Below, in pieces: positions 60,504 to 64,000 of a stretch of 64,000 nucleotides of DNA. The position numbers and the translations under genes are program-made. The notes below the pieces were generated by a model. It worked only from the letters and a program-made list of their open reading frames with translations, was not told the origin of the DNA and made no database searches. The stretch lies in the NCBI RefSeq assembly GCF_024436375.1, contig NZ_JAFMZM010000003.1, positions 391,627-455,626 of the forward strand, read 5' to 3'. Position 1 is the stretch's first letter. Each line of letters begins with the position of its first letter. The DNA comes from Nocardioides astragali. GTDB taxonomy: Bacteria; Actinomycetota; Actinomycetes; Propionibacteriales; Nocardioidaceae.

Positions 60504-60872
60504 TCAGGCGTGCCGTGGTCCGGGGCCGTGGGGGTGGACCAGGTCGTAGGCCCGGGACACCCTCTGCGGGACGACCATCCGCCACGCCTCGACGACCAGC
60601 TCCCTGGCCTCGTCCGCGTCGAGCTCCGCCATGGTCGCGTGCACCCAGTTGAAGCGCATGTCCGACTCCGCCGGCAGGTGGAACCTCGCGTCGTTCGCGA
60701 CCAGGTCGGCCCGCTCCACCTTGGGGAACGCGAAGCCCATCACGCTCTCGTCCTGGGAGAAGGCGACGTAGACGATGGAGCCCACCCGGAACTTCAGCCG
60801 GCCCCTCACGGTCACGACGTAGGACCTCTCGAGGGACTCCCCGAGCGGTAGCACGTCGTCCACGACTGCCAC
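60504..60872 (-). CDS. MmcQ/YjbR family protein
   Basis: 122 residues. The GTG at 60872 has GGAAGGAGG upstream. FRVGSIVYVAFSQDESVMGF, DARFHLPAESDMRFNWVHAT and VVEAWRMVVPQRV match the CyaY-like YjbR fold, which may bind DNA. Function unknown. Divergent from the aldo/keto reductase. Confidence 0.82.
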   Translation of the reverse strand: MAVVDDVLPLGESLERSYVVTVRGRLKFRVGSIVYVAFSQDESVMGFAFPKVERADLVANDARFHLPAESDMRFNWVHATMAELDADEARELVVEAWRMVVPQRVSRAYDLVHPHGPGPRHA

Positions 60873-60978
60873 CTCGCGCCTCCTTCCACCGTGTCCTCGA
60901 GTATCCGCCGATGAGGCGGAGAACGCGAGCAGGGGCGATCGGCGTCCACCCCTTTCGCCGACCCGTAGGGTCGACGCC

Positions 60979-61848
60979 ATGCAGACTCGTAGCCTCGGAA
61001 ACCAGAAGGTCGGCGCGATCGGCCTTGGCCTGATGACCTTCGACCAGACGGGCACCCAGCCCCGCCAGCAGCTCCTCGACACGGTCTCCGCCGCGCTCGA
61101 CGCGGGCGTCACCCTCTTCGACACCGCCGACGCCTACGGGCCCGGGGACGAGAAGGGGGCCGGAGCGCAGGGCGAGAACGAGCGCCTGATCGCCTCGATC
61201 CTCGACGAGCTCGGCGTCCGCGACCAGGTCGTCCTGGCCACGAAGGGCGGACATGTCCGCACCGAGGGCGGTGGCTGGGGCACCGACAGCTCGGCCGACC
61301 ACCTGCGCCGGGCCGTCGACGAGAGCCTGGCGCGCCTCGGTGTCGACCAGCTCTCGCTCTGGCAGCACCACCGACCGGACCCGAAGGTCTCCTACGACGA
61401 CGTCATCGGCACGCTGAAGGAGATCGCCGACAGCGGCAAGGTCGCCCGTGTGGGCCTCTCCAACGCCGACCCCGACCAGATCCGTGCCGCCCACGCCGTG
61501 CTCGGCGACGCGCTGGTCAGCGTGCAGAACCAGTTCAGCCCCAAGTTCCGCAGCAGCCGGCCCGAGATCGACGTCTGCGACGAGCTCGGCCTGGCCTTCC
61601 TGCCCTGGAGCCCGCTCGGCGGCCTGTCCGACGCCAAGGAGCTCGCCGACAAGCACCCCGCGTTCGCCGAGGTCGCCGCCGAGCGCGGCGTGAGCGCGCA
61701 GCAGGTCGCCCTCGCGTGGGAGCTCGCCCAGTCGCCGTGCGTCATCCCGATCCCCGGCGCGAAGCGACCGTCCTCGATCACCGACTCGGCCGCCGCGGCC
61801 GAGATCGAGCTGACCGCCGACGAGCTGGCCCGGCTCGACGCCAGCTGA
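60979..61848 (+). CDS. Aldo/keto reductase
   Basis: 289 residues. Catalytic tetrad residues are visible: Asp in FDTADAYG (near 46) with the Tyr of AYG, Lys in LATKGGH (near 87) and His in WQHHRPDP (near 128). SPLGGL near 208 and IPIPGAKRPSS near 255 bind NADPH. Reduces aldehydes or ketones. Followed after 5 bp by an SDR gene, so the two likely form one operon. Confidence 0.93.
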   Translation: MQTRSLGNQKVGAIGLGLMTFDQTGTQPRQQLLDTVSAALDAGVTLFDTADAYGPGDEKGAGAQGENERLIASILDELGVRDQVVLATKGGHVRTEGGGWGTDSSADHLRRAVDESLARLGVDQLSLWQHHRPDPKVSYDDVIGTLKEIADSGKVARVGLSNADPDQIRAAHAVLGDALVSVQNQFSPKFRSSRPEIDVCDELGLAFLPWSPLGGLSDAKELADKHPAFAEVAAERGVSAQQVALAWELAQSPCVIPIPGAKRPSSITDSAAAAEIELTADELARLDAS

Positions 61849-61853
61849 CGCAG

Positions 61854-62816
61854 GTGACCCGCCCGCTGCTGACGCGCGCGGTCGATGCGGCCCTGGACCG
61901 CTCACTGGTCCTCGGCTACACGACCATCGGACTCGCGGTCCGGCGCGCGCTGCCCGGCTGGCCGGCGGACCCCCCGGCCGGTGCCCTGGCCGGGCGGCAC
62001 GTGCTGGTCACCGGGGCCAGCTCCGGCCTGGGCATCGCGACCGTCGAGGGGCTTGCCGACCTGGGCGCGACCGTCCACATGCTCGTGCGCGACGAGGCCA
62101 AGGGCACCCTGGTCGCCGAGCGGATCAGGGCGACGCGGCCCCGGGCCGGGCTGAGGCTGTGGCGAAGCGATGTGGCGGACCTCGACGACGTACGCCGTTT
62201 CGCAGCGAGCCTCGCCGCCGAGGTGCCCGACCTCCACGCCGTCGTGCACAACGCCGGTGCGATGCCGCCCGAGCGCACCGAGTCGCCGCAGGGCTTCGAG
62301 CTCAGCATGGCGGTCCACCTGCTCGGTCCCGTGGTGATGACCGAGGCCTTGCGTGGTCCACTGGCCGGTGGCCGGGTGGTGCTCGTCAGCAGCGGCGGGA
62401 TGTACGCCCAGCCGCTGCGCGCGGACGACCCGGCCTACCGCACGGGCGACTACTCGCCCACCACGTCCTACGCCCGCTCGAAGCGCTGGCAGGTGGAGAT
62501 GGCCCCGCTCCTCGCCGAGCGCTGGTCGGTCGACGCGATCACGGTGGCGACGATGCACCCGGGCTGGGCGGACACGCCGGGCGTACAGGACTCCCTGCCA
62601 CGCTTCCGCGCCCTCACGCGACCCGTGCTGCGCGACGACGCGCAGGGAGCCGACACCAGCATCTGGCTCGCCGCGGTGGAGCCCGCTCCCGCCACCGGCC
62701 GGTTCTGGCACGACCGGGTCGAGCGCCCCACCCACCTGCGGCGACGAACCCGGCCGAGCGACGAGACCCGTGCGGCCGCTTGGGCATGGCTGCGCGAGGC
62801 GGCAGGACTCGTCTGA
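61854..62816 (+). CDS. Short-chain dehydrogenase, DHRS-12-like
   Basis: 320 residues from the GTG at 61854. An N-terminal amphipathic/hydrophobic segment (about 15-35) precedes TGASSGLG (near 55-62), VVHNAGAM (near 130) and catalytic YARSK (near 205). Longer than classical SDRs and like the DHRS12/retinol-dehydrogenase group. Just downstream of the aldo/keto reductase. Ends 12 bp before a large inverted repeat. Confidence 0.88.
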   Translation: MTRPLLTRAVDAALDRSLVLGYTTIGLAVRRALPGWPADPPAGALAGRHVLVTGASSGLGIATVEGLADLGATVHMLVRDEAKGTLVAERIRATRPRAGLRLWRSDVADLDDVRRFAASLAAEVPDLHAVVHNAGAMPPERTESPQGFELSMAVHLLGPVVMTEALRGPLAGGRVVLVSSGGMYAQPLRADDPAYRTGDYSPTTSYARSKRWQVEMAPLLAERWSVDAITVATMHPGWADTPGVQDSLPRFRALTRPVLRDDAQGADTSIWLAAVEPAPATGRFWHDRVERPTHLRRRTRPSDETRAAAWAWLREAAGLV

Positions 62817-62828
62817 CGTACCCAGCCC

Positions 62829-64000
<1,172 letters not shown>

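Overview
The window is high-GC DNA with dense, overlapping operons, many GTG starts and actinobacterial family members throughout. The order ino1, padR, ponA, GT87-like membrane protein, rpsF, ssb, rpsR, rplI, dnaB is the chromosomal order known from mycobacteria and relatives. Family content (class F-type sortase pair, DUF6153, DUF4396, SAV_915, type VII-like proteins, furA-katG) points to the Propionibacteriales, most likely a Nocardioides-like organism. The genus is an inference; no rRNA is present.

Layout. 1-6.5 kb: a secreted module of a lipoprotein, a large type VII-like beta-propeller protein and a secreted M6 metalloprotease with a PKD domain. 6.6-25.98 kb: conserved core, with inositol phosphate synthesis, cell wall (PBP1, FemX-like transferase, alanine-racemase-like protein), a repeat surface protein with its sortase, endonuclease IV, a Ser/Thr kinase, the ribosomal/SSB operon, two secreted proteins, a MATE pump and dnaB preceded by a cluster of DnaA boxes. 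26-33.6 kb: an accessory stretch of decayed or partial genes (GNAT, RidA, a deletion copy of a methyltransferase) mixed with intact ones (SUKH/HEAT protein, methyltransferase, pyrF-like, MTHFR-like). 33.6-36.2 kb: a four-gene type VII-effector-like cassette. 36.8-41.9 kb: a CsoR-controlled copper operon (csoR, copZ, secreted His-rich protein, copA, broken AhpD-like gene) with a divergent DUF4396 gene under a second CsoR-like operator. 42-46.3 kb: Nudix, GNAT, nucleoside salvage pair, and DUF305/DUF6153 proteins. 46.3-62.8 kb: regulator-plus-target pairs (HxlR, two TetR, LuxR with ATPase, MocR, Lrp) with transporters, reductases and hydrolases. 62.8-64 kb: furA-katG oxidative-stress locus, katG cut by the window end.

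Several genes appear to be leaderless: a TANNNT-like -10 box lies 6-8 nt ahead of the start codon of ponA, femX, the Ser/Thr kinase, csoR, mocR and furA. Several operators are long perfect or near-perfect inverted repeats readable directly in the sequence. The observations most worth follow-up are the four tandem LPETA motifs beside a sortase that seems to lack its arginine, the propeller protein flanked by ESX-like helices with a YxxxD tail, the DnaA-box cluster ahead of dnaB, the exact 300-bp in-frame deletion copy of a methyltransferase, and an in-frame TGA at the first cysteine position of a CxxC motif in an AhpD-like gene.
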